Assembly (NCBI GenBank): GCA_016874555.1
Contig: VGTW01000006.1
Coordinates: 1 to 46,405, forward strand
Source of the DNA: Gammaproteobacteria bacterium
Lineage (GTDB): Bacteria; Pseudomonadota; Gammaproteobacteria; Steroidobacterales; Steroidobacteraceae
Direction of reading: 5' to 3'
Length of the DNA: 46,405 nucleotides
A program made the translations under genes and the position numbers. This document shows positions 22,451-31,400 of the stretch, piece after piece (the stretch's first letter is position 1; every line of letters starts with the position of its first letter). The notes beneath the pieces are model-generated. The model saw only the letters and a list, made by a program, of their open reading frames with translations, did no database searches and was not told the origin of the DNA.

Positions 22451-23035
22451 ATGAAAAATCCCCTCGATAGCGTTGGGTCCGCAATCACTCTTGGCGTGTT
22501 GTTCGCCATCATCGTAATGGTACTGCCGCAAACCCCTGGTGGTGAATTTAACCACCTGGGGCTCGGTCGCTGGGCACATACCGTTACCGGCATTTTCTGG
22601 ATCGGCCTGCTCTACTACTTTAATGTTGCACAAATTCCAGCACTCGCGGCGGCCAACGCGGACAAGGGCGGTCCGGGCGGCGCTGGTATCGTCAAATACG
22701 TCGCGCCGCGTGCGTTGCTCTGGTTCCGCTGGATGGCACTCGCGACTTGGCTGACCGGTGGCTGGCTACTAGGCGCCCGTTTTATGGATGCGTTTATGAT
22801 GCGGGAGGGTAGCGAAGTTATTGGAATCGGCGTGTGGCTCGGGACGATTATGCTCTTTAATGTATGGGTCCTAATCTGGCCGAATCAAAAGAAGGTTATT
22901 GGCATCGTCGAAGCTACTGACGAGGAGAAAGCGAGAGCCCGCCGTGTGGCAACTCTTGCCTCCCGTACAAATTTCGTACTCTCGTTCCCGATGCTCCTCA
23001 GTATGGTGGGCTCTGCGCACGGTCTTCCGTTCTAA
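22451..23035 (+). CDS. PuuD/urate-oxidase N-terminal-like integral membrane protein
   Basis: A 194-residue membrane protein with at least four hydrophobic helices. The segment HTVTGIFWIGLLYYFNVAQ, with a conserved His and Trp, and a second WMALATWLTGGWLL helix resemble the N-terminal membrane domain of urate hydroxylase PuuD. The C-terminal cytochrome c domain of PuuD is absent, so a urate oxidase role should not be assumed; stand-alone proteins of this type occur in many proteobacteria with no known function. The ATG at 22451 is supported by GGAGAGG ten bases upstream. It is divergent from DUF1289-grxD and convergent with the ArnT-like gene, with no partner gene in an operon. Confidence 0.65.
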   Translation: MKNPLDSVGSAITLGVLFAIIVMVLPQTPGGEFNHLGLGRWAHTVTGIFWIGLLYYFNVAQIPALAAANADKGGPGGAGIVKYVAPRALLWFRWMALATWLTGGWLLGARFMDAFMMREGSEVIGIGVWLGTIMLFNVWVLIWPNQKKVIGIVEATDEEKARARRVATLASRTNFVLSFPMLLSMVGSAHGLPF

Positions 23036-23054
23036 ATCCGACGGGCGTGCAGCG

Positions 23055-23076
23055 GTGCGGTGAGGGATCACCGCAC
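23055..23076. terminator. Hairpin between convergent genes
   Basis: A perfect 9-bp inverted repeat, GTGCGGTGA and TCACCGCAC around a GGGA loop, occupies the 45-bp gap between the PuuD-like gene and the ArnT-like gene. It could stop transcription from both sides. There is no clear T-run on the plus strand. Confidence 0.55.
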
Positions 23077-23080
23077 TGCC

Positions 23081-24781
23081 TCAGTTCAACACCCCAAGCG
23101 GAGGTTGATACCTAATGACTTTGGTGGGGTTACCGCGAGCGATGCAATCCCTTGCGGGGATGCCTGTGACCAAAAACCATTGCTCATCACTCGATTCGCC
23201 CACACTCTGACGCGGATTGGCGACGAAGCAGCGATCGAGATAATGCTCCGCGACCAACAGCACGCGCTTGCTGTCGCCGGAGAGCCAGCGCGCCGCATCG
23301 AACGCTTCCGCATCACCCTCGCGCCAACGAGCATGTCCGAAATTGACCACTTCGCGATCGAGATAGAGCAAGTACTGCTCGCGGTACGCGAGCAAGCCGA
23401 GCTCAGCCTCGCGCGGAACTTGCGCCAGCATCTGCCGAACGAAAGTAGACGCAGAGCGTTCGCCATTGACCTGCGGCGCAACGCCCACGCCCCAACTCAC
23501 CGTAAAACAGGCCAGTACCAACGGCCAAGCCAACAACGGCCGCCAACGCAGCGCCACGAGCCACGCAACCGTACTGGCGATCGCGAACGCGTAAACCGGC
23601 ATCAGTGACACGAGCTCGTTGCCCTGAATTAATTCTTGAAGGGCACCCACGCCGAGTACAGATCCCATAGCCATCAACACCCCAGGCACAACGAGCAGTA
23701 AGGCCAGCGCGAGCGACAGACGCTGCACCGATCGATATGCGAAAAGTTGCGGCAGATGCGGCGCCGCAGCTATGGCGAGTGCGGGCAACGCTGGCAGTAC
23801 GTAAACCCCCCGCTTGCCGGTGCTCAGACTGAAGAACACGATCACGAGCAGGGCCCAGAGTAACGGCAACCACACCGCCATCCTCCGCTCCCGCCAATCA
23901 TCTCGCCAGCGCGGCATCAGCCAGAACAGCAGCGCACTCAACGGTAACCACAGCACAGGAATCACCTCGACCAGGTAGTAATACCAAGGGCGAATGTGGT
24001 GCCAGGCTCGTACGTAGCGCGTCACGGTCTGCTTAAAGAGCAACTCGTCGCGATAAGCGATGAGTTCCGAACTACCCACGCTCGCCACGTGCAGCAGCAT
24101 CGGCACCAACCAAAGCATGATGGTGAGCACGAACACCACGGGCACCTGCCACCAGCTCGCGCGGGGGACCGCCGTGGTGCCGAATCGTCGGGCGAGCAGC
24201 GCCGCTAGCGGCAACAGGGCGAGCGTCAGAAATCCCACAGCCTTGTCGATGACACCCAGCCCCGCCGCACACGCGCCGACCAGCGCAAACACCGCGGGCG
24301 CCTCTAGCAACAAATGACGCAGCAGCCCCCAGAGCGCCAGCGTACAAAAAAAGATCAGCGTCGCATCGATCTGCGCACCTCGCGTCGTCATGACGTACTG
24401 CACACAGCAGACGAGCGTGACGGCGGCGAGTCGCGCAGCCTCGCGCCCGTGTAGTCGACGCAGCAGATCGTATACCAGCCACAGCGTGCCAAGCGAAGCG
24501 AACATCGACGGAAAAAGAAATCCAGCCCGTAAGGAATCTGTCAAAGAAAGACCGATGGCCATCAACCAGAAATGCAGCGGCGGCTTATCCTGGTAGAGAT
24601 CACCGCCCGCATGCGGAATGAGCCAGTCGCCGCTGTGCAGCATATCGAGCGCAACGATTACGAATCGCGGTTCGTCGGCGGGCCAAGGATCACGCAGGCC
24701 AAAGCCCACGAAAATAATCAACACGAACCACAGGCTGATCCAGCAAAGATCAACGAGCGTGGCGCGCACGTCGGCGCTCAA
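23081..24781 (-). CDS. ArnT-like membrane glycosyltransferase (GT-C fold)
   Basis: A 566-residue polytopic membrane protein resembling ArnT and related GT-C transferases, which move a sugar from an undecaprenyl phosphate carrier to lipid A or another acceptor on the periplasmic side. The first periplasmic loop has the acidic pair in DPWPADEPRF (D36, E37), the expected catalytic site, followed by QDKPPLHFW. About ten or more hydrophobic helices and a soluble C-terminal domain follow. The start is probably the TTG at 24781, which overlaps the preceding stop (TTGA); a GTG at 24769 is the alternative. The context of GT2, LAB_N and LpxL-like genes supports lipid A or envelope sugar modification; the sugar is unknown. 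Confidence 0.85.
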   Translation of the reverse strand: MSADVRATLVDLCWISLWFVLIIFVGFGLRDPWPADEPRFVIVALDMLHSGDWLIPHAGGDLYQDKPPLHFWLMAIGLSLTDSLRAGFLFPSMFASLGTLWLVYDLLRRLHGREAARLAAVTLVCCVQYVMTTRGAQIDATLIFFCTLALWGLLRHLLLEAPAVFALVGACAAGLGVIDKAVGFLTLALLPLAALLARRFGTTAVPRASWWQVPVVFVLTIMLWLVPMLLHVASVGSSELIAYRDELLFKQTVTRYVRAWHHIRPWYYYLVEVIPVLWLPLSALLFWLMPRWRDDWRERRMAVWLPLLWALLVIVFFSLSTGKRGVYVLPALPALAIAAAPHLPQLFAYRSVQRLSLALALLLVVPGVLMAMGSVLGVGALQELIQGNELVSLMPVYAFAIASTVAWLVALRWRPLLAWPLVLACFTVSWGVGVAPQVNGERSASTFVRQMLAQVPREAELGLLAYREQYLLYLDREVVNFGHARWREGDAEAFDAARWLSGDSKRVLLVAEHYLDRCFVANPRQSVGESSDEQWFLVTGIPARDCIARGNPTKVIRYQPPLGVLN

Positions 24782-25056
24782 GCGTCCGCCTGCTGCCGCC
24801 CGGTACGAATAAAGTATATGTTGCGTAAATAGGCAACGAGACCGAGACCCTGTCCGGTTATGAACACCGGATCTCGTTTGTGAATCGCGTAGGCGAGCAG
24901 AATCGCGCCCCCCGCAAGACTGAAATACCAAAATGCCTGAGGAATGATGCTGCGTTTGATGCGCTCACTCGCGATCCACTGTACGACGACGCGCATTGAG
25001 AACAGGGCCTGCCCGACGAAGCCCACGAAGACCCAGGTCAAAGTATCGTTCTGCAT
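24778..25056 (-). CDS. Lipid A biosynthesis N-terminal domain protein (LAB_N)
   Basis: A 92-residue membrane protein consisting of a single LAB_N domain with about three helices. The segments WVFVGFVGQALFSMRVVVQW, PQAFWYFSLAGGAILLAYA and ITGQGLGLVAYLRN are typical. The domain is named after a fusion seen in some LpxB proteins, but here it is a separate gene between GT2 and ArnT-like genes, a common arrangement in which it is thought to help transfer the sugar carrier lipid across the membrane (SMR-like flippase idea, unproven). The ATG at 25056 follows an AGGGGG ribosome-binding site; its stop overlaps the ArnT-like start. Confidence 0.88.
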   Translation of the reverse strand: MQNDTLTWVFVGFVGQALFSMRVVVQWIASERIKRSIIPQAFWYFSLAGGAILLAYAIHKRDPVFITGQGLGLVAYLRNIYFIRTGRQQADA

Positions 25057-25099
25057 TGCCACCCCCTAAGAAATGACCAGCAAGACGCAGATTCGCAAG

Positions 25100-25828
25100 T
25101 CAATCCTCGCGGATCTGCAACCCTGATCGGAAGCGACGGCGCAACCACATCACGCCGAAAATATCGATGATACCTACCCAGAGGCGATCGAAAAGTCCGT
25201 ATTTGGAGGTTCCGCGTACACGCGGTCGATGGGCGACCGGCACCGACACCACCCTCGCCCCGGCGCGCAGATATAGCGCTGGCAGGAAGCGATGCATGTG
25301 ATCGAAGTGCGGCAACTCGAGAAATTGCCCCCGATGCATCACCTTTATGCCGCAGCCCGTGTCCGGCGTACCATCGCCGAGCAGCCAACTGCGAACACCG
25401 TTTGCCAGTCGCGACTGCGCGAGTCGCAACCACGTGTCGCGACGTTGTATCCGATTGCCCATGACAAGCTCGGCCACTAATCGCAACTCGTAAAGCTTCG
25501 GGATATCGGCCGGATCGTTTTGTCCATCGCCGTCGAGCGTCGCGATCCACTCGGCGCGCGCATGCCGGACGCCTGAGCACACGGCAGCGCCTTGACCGCT
25601 GCGAAAGGAGTGCCGCAGCAGACGCACCTGCGGAATACGGCTGCGCAGCTCGCGGATCGCCGCAGCCGTGCCATCATTACTACCGTCGTCAACAAACAAA
25701 ATCTCGAAGGACTTACTCTGCAGTGCGGCTACGATCTCGCCGGCCAATTGCGCGACATTGTCGACCTCGTTGAACACGGGAATGACCACCGAGATTTCCG
25801 GGATCGGGTGCGTAGCGGCTACTGACAT
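25100..25828 (-). CDS. Family 2 glycosyltransferase (polyprenyl-phosphate sugar transferase-like)
   Basis: A 242-residue GT2 enzyme of the DPM1/ArnC type that should load a sugar from a nucleotide donor onto undecaprenyl phosphate on the cytoplasmic face. Motifs: SVVIPVFNEVDNV at the N-terminus, FVDDGSNDGT, the metal-binding LDGDGQNDP, and a late TGCGIKV and HRPRVRGTSKYG. No C-terminal pair of membrane helices is evident, which distinguishes it from ArnC and GtrB; the neighbouring LAB_N protein could supply the membrane part. It lies 61 bp after the acyltransferase gene and 43 bp before LAB_N. Confidence 0.9.
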   Translation of the reverse strand: MSVAATHPIPEISVVIPVFNEVDNVAQLAGEIVAALQSKSFEILFVDDGSNDGTAAAIRELRSRIPQVRLLRHSFRSGQGAAVCSGVRHARAEWIATLDGDGQNDPADIPKLYELRLVAELVMGNRIQRRDTWLRLAQSRLANGVRSWLLGDGTPDTGCGIKVMHRGQFLELPHFDHMHRFLPALYLRAGARVVSVPVAHRPRVRGTSKYGLFDRLWVGIIDIFGVMWLRRRFRSGLQIRED

Positions 25829-25889
25829 TGAGCCGAATTGTCCGCGATGAAGATGACCGGCACAAGAACGACAGGGTTCGCTCGCGCGC

Positions 25890-26780
25890 TCAAGCTTGCG
25901 GCTCGTCCTCGCGCCGCAGACGCCAGCGCTTGTGGGACCAGGGCCAATCGGCGGGTGATTCGTGAATCTGTCGCTCGACACGCCGGGCATAACGTTCAGT
26001 CAGCTCACCAGGCGCAAACTGCTCGCCGCGGGCACGCAACAACTCGAACGATGCCGTGTAGTAACCACGCCGAGTCCGCTGCAGCGCGCCAAAATACACC
26101 GGGTAGTCGAGACTCGTCGCCATGACGTCGGCGCCCATGAAAAAAGCAGTGTCGCGATTGAGGAAGCGTGTCCAGTGACGACGATCACTCGCCACGGGCT
26201 CCTGATCGGCCACCAAGGCGACGAGACGCGGGAGTCGCCGACGCACGATGAGCTCGCGCATCACCCGCTCCGCAGGAATCATCTGCGCGCCGAAACGACT
26301 GCGTATTGCAAGCATCTGCTGATCGATCCAGCGATTTTTGAGCGGCTTGTAAACCGCATCGATCGGATAACCCAAATTTCGCGCCAGCCCGTGCAGCAAC
26401 CACTCCCAGTTACACTGATGGCCCACCACGAGAACCGTCGGCCCGCCTGCGGCAATGGCCTCACGCAACACCTGCAGGTTCTCGAAGTGCACGCGACGAT
26501 CGAGATCGTCGCCGCTGATAGCTGCCGAGCGCACCACCTCGAGCATCACATCGCCGTACGTACGATAAAACTCGCGCCGCAGTGCCTCACGCTCAGCAAA
26601 TGAATACGCGGGAAATGCGATGCGCAAACTCTCCTGAATGACCTTGGGTTTGTATGGAATGACGTGCCACAAGATCAAGGCAAGGAGCCGCGCAAGGGCG
26701 TGTAAAACCGGCAGCGGCAGCGCGCCGAGCGCGCGGACCCAAGCGGACAGTTGGGGTGCGGATACTACGCGGCGCGCCAT
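25890..26780 (-). CDS. LpxL/HtrB-like lipid A acyltransferase
   Basis: A 296-residue member of the lysophospholipid acyltransferase-like LpxL/LpxM family, which adds secondary acyl chains to lipid A at the inner membrane. It has an N-terminal hydrophobic segment, the catalytic H121-x4-E126 pair in VVGHQCNWEW, and the later VADQEP and FMGADVMA segments typical of the family. The start is the ATG at 26780 (MARRVVSAP). It is the first gene of a minus-strand run with GT2, LAB_N and ArnT-like genes, so the four probably form one lipid A modification operon. Whether it acts as LpxL, LpxM or LpxP is not determinable here. Confidence 0.88.
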   Translation of the reverse strand: MARRVVSAPQLSAWVRALGALPLPVLHALARLLALILWHVIPYKPKVIQESLRIAFPAYSFAEREALRREFYRTYGDVMLEVVRSAAISGDDLDRRVHFENLQVLREAIAAGGPTVLVVGHQCNWEWLLHGLARNLGYPIDAVYKPLKNRWIDQQMLAIRSRFGAQMIPAERVMRELIVRRRLPRLVALVADQEPVASDRRHWTRFLNRDTAFFMGADVMATSLDYPVYFGALQRTRRGYYTASFELLRARGEQFAPGELTERYARRVERQIHESPADWPWSHKRWRLRREDEPQA

Positions 26781-26837
26781 ATCGCGCGAATGGTACGCGG
26801 CGTACACTCGGTCCTCAATGCAGGAGTCTTTTGTCCC

Positions 26838-27569
26838 GTGAGTACCATTCATCTCATCCGCCATGGCCAGGCGTCGTTTGGTGCCGCAGACTACGATCGA
26901 CTATCGAGCTTGGGCGAGCAGCAGGTCACGCATTTGCGCAATCACTATGCGCGCATCCGCCAGCCCGTCGACGCCATTTACAGCGGCACTCTACATCGCC
27001 AACGCTCGACCGCCGAGATTTTAGCCGGTAAACACGGCAGCGTCGGTGACGGCGGTGGCGGTGACGCCGAAAGCAATGACGGTCGCATTAGGCAAAATTC
27101 GGCCTTTAATGAGTACGATGCCGAGATTCTGCTAAAGGCCCACGCCAAACTGAGTGGCCTGCCGCTCGCCGAACTGCAGGGACCGAACGCCAAACCCGAC
27201 CCCCGCGCCTTTCAGCGCCGACTCGAACAAGCGGGCCGCGCCTGGATCGCAGGCGAACTCGATACGTTCGGCGTCGAACCTTGGCGTTGCTTTCGCGAGC
27301 GGGTTGCTGCAGGCCTCGAAGAAATCATGCGTAGCGAGGGCCGCTCACGGCATACCCTGGTGTGCAGCTCAGCCGGTACGATTGGCGCCGCCGTCGGTCA
27401 CGTGTTGGGACTCGACGATCAAGGGTCACTCCAGCTGTCGTGGACGCTCTTCAACGCCTCAATCACGCGCATTCGCTATGACGATGCGCGACGCAACCTC
27501 GAAGTCTTCAATGCGGTACCGCATCTGGAGGCGCAGCCTGACCCTCGCCCGCTGGTGACTTTGCGCTGA
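26838..27569 (+). CDS. Histidine phosphatase family protein (phosphoglycerate mutase-like)
   Basis: A 243-residue enzyme of the histidine phosphatase superfamily; the substrate is unknown. The phosphohistidine motif IRHGQAS (R8, H9) is at the N-terminus, a second arginine is in SGTLHRQRSTAE, and the late catalytic region SSAGTIGAAVGHVLG lacks the usual GH pair and reads SAGTI. A glycine/asparagine-rich insertion (about residues 67-85, GSVGDGGGGDAESNDG) interrupts the region before NEYDAE. The start is a GTG at 26838, preceded by AGGAG at 26822-26826. It is divergent from the LpxL-like gene and stands alone before the degraded efflux locus. Confidence 0.85.
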   Translation: MSTIHLIRHGQASFGAADYDRLSSLGEQQVTHLRNHYARIRQPVDAIYSGTLHRQRSTAEILAGKHGSVGDGGGGDAESNDGRIRQNSAFNEYDAEILLKAHAKLSGLPLAELQGPNAKPDPRAFQRRLEQAGRAWIAGELDTFGVEPWRCFRERVAAGLEEIMRSEGRSRHTLVCSSAGTIGAAVGHVLGLDDQGSLQLSWTLFNASITRIRYDDARRNLEVFNAVPHLEAQPDPRPLVTLR

Positions 27570-27584
27570 CTGCAGATCGCTGCA

Positions 27585-28100
27585 TCAAACACACGCAAGG
27601 TACCAACACTGCAGCCATGAGCAAAAAATCAGGGACCGATTCGAATAGATGATCACCAGCACCTCGCGACACACCGAACGCAGTGCTATGTCGATCGAAC
27701 GCAGATCTTCGGCCACAACGCCGTGAGTGAGTTCGCGCAGGTGGTCGACGTTAGCAGCGACATCGATCGAGATACCGCGTACTAGCATCGCCACACCGAT
27801 ACTACTGCCGAGGTTACGCGCCAACACCATCGGCGCTGCACCGTCGATACGATGAACAGGCGCCAAGGTGGAAAAGGTGTAAGTATTGAGCAGTACGAAC
27901 ATCAGCCCCAGCCCCAGATCATGCAGTAACAACCAGCCGGTTAACACGTTACCGAGCACATCCGCAGGTAACCATGCGAACGCCAGCAGCCCGACTTTTT
28001 TGAGCACGCAGCGCAATGAAAACGCCATGCGCAGATTGATCAGCGGGCCGATACGACTCAACGCCAATATCGAGACGATGAGCCCAAGACCACGGGGGCC
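27585..28100 (-). pseudogene. Truncated EmrB/DHA2-family MFS transporter (C-terminal remnant)
   Basis: A frame of about 170 codons preserves the second half of a drug:H+ antiporter of the DHA2 family. Recognisable pieces, in order: GPRGLG at the left boundary, a hydrophobic stretch, LGLGLMFVLLNTYTFSTLAP, ARNLGSSIGVAML, and REVLVIIYSNRSLIF near the end. The N-terminal seven or so helices are missing, and the C-terminal soluble loop looks shortened relative to the family. Sequence from GPRGLG onward abuts the MarR remnant directly. With no start of its own and no upstream half it is almost surely non-functional. Confidence 0.8.
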
Positions 28101-28393
28101 TTGGTCAGAAATAGCTGCAGTGCTCGGCATTCTGCAGGATCGGTTTCACGCCGCAGCATCTTGCGTTGCTCAAGACCATCTACCGTACGTAATACCGACA
28201 TCGGCTGCACCTCGAGCGCGCTCGCGAGGGCATTGATACTAGCCTCCAGCCTTACCGCGAAGAGCACGAGGCAGCGCGCCTGCTAGAGCGTAAGCTCGAT
28301 ACGCGCTGCGCGGCGGCCGAACTTCTGCCGCAGCCGCTTGGCGACATCGTATATAAGAAAAGCGAGGTAACCTCCCGGGTTGTCGCAGGTCAC
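28101..28393 (-). pseudogene. Broken MarR-family regulator (N-terminal and wHTH remnant)
   Basis: Reading from a possible GTG at 28393, the frame gives TCDNPGGYLAFLIYDVAKRL, then a TAG stop at 28283-28285, then in the same frame QARCLVLF and a winged-helix segment (LASALEVQPMSVLRTVDGLEQ, followed by RETDPAECRALQLFLT), a clear MarR domain. After LFLT the family sequence ends abruptly and a transporter remnant begins in another frame. The in-frame stop and the missing C-terminal helices mark it as a pseudogene. MarR regulators next to emrAB-type efflux genes are common, so this was probably a marR-emr locus collapsed by deletion. Confidence 0.75.
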
Positions 28394-28462
28394 GCCGCGT
28401 ATTCTTTACAGAAGCTAGGCTAATAGAAAACCTTGCCTATCGATTCAGGCTCACAATGTCGT

Positions 28463-31400
28463 TCAGGCAGCGGCTACAACCACCCCTTCGAGCCGATCCT
28501 CGATATCCGAATAGAGACCCTGCAAACGCTGCAGCGTCGCTTCGTCCGCCTGCCACATGCCGCGACCATTAGCCTCGATTAGGCGTCCGATGACATTACG
28601 CGCCGCCTGCGGGTTAGCAGTTTCGAGCCGGCGACGCATCGTCTCATCCAGCACAAAGGTCTGTGCGGCGCTCTCGAACATCCAACCTTCGGCGGTGCCG
28701 AGCGCACCCCAGCCTACGAGGTGAGTGAAACGGTTACCGATCTCTGCCGCACCGCTGTACCCGTGTGCGAGCATGCCCTCGTACCACTTGGGGTTGAGCA
28801 ACTTGCTGCGGACTTCGATCTGCAGCAGTTGCTGGGAACCGTTCAATTTGACCTCACCCGTGAACGACTCGGCATACGAGAGCGACACCGCAGCGCCGCG
28901 GGCACGCCGCGCAGCGAGGTGAATCGCACCGCTGTGCCCGTAGTAGTGCGTCATGTCGGTGAGCCCGTACTCCACCGAATCGATGGCCTGAAACACATGC
29001 TCGACCGCACCGAGCAACCCGCGCAGTACCTCGGGTGAAGCCGCTCCGTTGCGACCGCCACCAACAGCATGACCGTTACGGCGTTGGTAAAGATCGGCGA
29101 GTTGGTTGCTGTCATCCCACTGGCTTTCTTCGATGACCTCATCAATGCCGGTGCCGTACAAACCGGACGCCTGCGTGAAGATTCGCGCCGTGGCTTCGTC
29201 GATCGAGCGCCCTTGCGCGATGAAGGCATCGGTGTTGGCGCGCAAATAATTTTGCTCGGCCGGCTCATCCGCGAGCGCCGCCCGACGAAAAAGCTCATCC
29301 AGCAAATCGAGACTCATTTGGAACGTGTCGCGGAAGATCGACGACACATCGAGCAGGACATCGATGCGCGGGCGACCAAGCTCCGCGAGCGGTCGCAAGG
29401 CATAGCGGAAAATCTTTCCCTGACCATCACGCTCGGGTTCGGCGCCCACGAGCGCCAGCACCACACCCAAGCCCTCGCCTTCGCTCTTTATCGTATCCAT
29501 CGCCCACAGCGCCTGCGCCACCGTGCGCGGCAACACCCCATGCTCTGCGCGGTGCCGCTCTAGTAAAAGTTCAGCCATGCGACGTCCGCGCTCAAGCGCG
29601 ATATCGGTGGGCAAACGCCACGGGTCTATGCCGTGAATGTTGCGTCCGCTAGGCAGCGCCGCCGCGCCCGCGCGCACCGGATCGGCGCCGTAAGCAGGCC
29701 GGATATATCCGCCCTCGAGAGCGTGTACTACCGCATCGAGCTCCTCGCTGCAGCGCCCGAGGCCACCAACGATCGCACGGCCCTCGACGAGATACTGCGC
29801 CAACTCATCGGGCGCTTTCGTGCCCACGATATCGAACCAGATCCGCGCGACATCTTCGCGAGCGAAGATTGCGCGTTCGATAAGCGCCTCACGCAGCACA
29901 CGCATCCGCGCGAGCGGCAAACCGAGTGCCTCGAGGCGTTGACGCAGTCCGGGCATGCCGCCGCGCGGAATGTCCATTGCCGCATCGACAAGTGCACGTG
30001 CGCGCTGTCGCTCGGGCGAACTGCCGAACACATGCAGGCCATCGACGATCAATCTTTCTTCGAGCTCATCGAGTCGCTGGGTGACCCGCTCGCGATAGGC
30101 CACATCGCTTTCATCGTGGTGGCGAGTGAGCTCCGGCAAGGCGCCATCGAGTGCATCGGTCGAATTGTTAAGTCGGCTGCGCGCCTGAGCAAGCTGTTTG
30201 TAGAGTCCTGCGCGGGCATAGGGCGGAATCGCATGACTGACGACCGTCGCATAGCCGCGTCGGCGCGCGATCACCGCCTCTGCAGGATTATTGAGCGGAT
30301 AGAGATAAAGTTGCGGCAGCGTACCGAGCAACAGATCGGGCCAGCAATCGCCCGTCAACGCCGCCTGCAGGCCGGGCATCCACTCGGCTGTGCCATGCAT
30401 GCCGACATGGATGACCGCGTCGGCCCTGAAGCCGTGTTTGAGCCAGGAGTAGAACGCCGCATATTGGTGATGTGGCGTAAAGCTGCGATCGAAAAGTAGT
30501 TTCATCGGATCGCCGGGAACGCCCATCGGCGGTTGCAGGGCGATCACGACGTTGCCGAACTCGAGCACATCAAGACGGATCGCCTCGCGTCCCGCGGGTG
30601 CAATGTCGCCGGGCGCAGTGCCCCAGTAATCATCAATGCGCCCTGCGACGCGCGAGCCCAGCCAGCGACGCAAATCGCTGACGGTCACCGAGCGACCGCC
30701 CTCGCCCCGCTCGATGCCCTCTAAACGCGACAGAAGATCAGCGGTCGCGAGCGGTGCTCGTCCGATCGAATAGCCTGCGGAATGCAGCCGCTCGAGCAGC
30801 GCCGTCACCGAGGCGGGCACATCGAGCAAAGCGGCCGTCGCTGCTTTACCGAGGCCCTGCGGAAAGTTGTAGAGCACGATCGCTACGCGCTTCTCGGCGG
30901 CGCGTTGCTTGCGCAAGCGTACCCAACCTGCAACCTGATCGACCGCTCGCTCGATGCGGTCGGCCACCGCAACGAGTTCGCCTTCTTTAATTGCACCGAG
31001 TGCGACGGCACTCGCTGCGCCATCCATCTCGGGTAGGTCGTACATCACCACCGCTTGCATCGAGTGCACACCGCGCTCGTGCCACTCAGACTCTTCCTGC
31101 ATCAACAACGGTTGCGCAACCAAATAGGGCACATCGAGTTTAGCGAGCAGGTCAGCGGCCGTTTCGTGGTAGTGGCCGGGCTTGGTGGACGACGCCGGCC
31201 CGCCAACTACCGAGAAACCCATGGTCGATACGAACGCATCGATAGGCAAATCCGCCAGCCACTCACGTACTGCCACGTGCGCTTCGATACCGGAGACAAA
31301 GATCGGCAGTATCGCGAACCCGCGCGCCTCGAGCGCCCGTATCAGCTCATCCAAATAGCCGAGCCTTTGCACCACATGCTTGCGCATGCCAAGTACCGCG

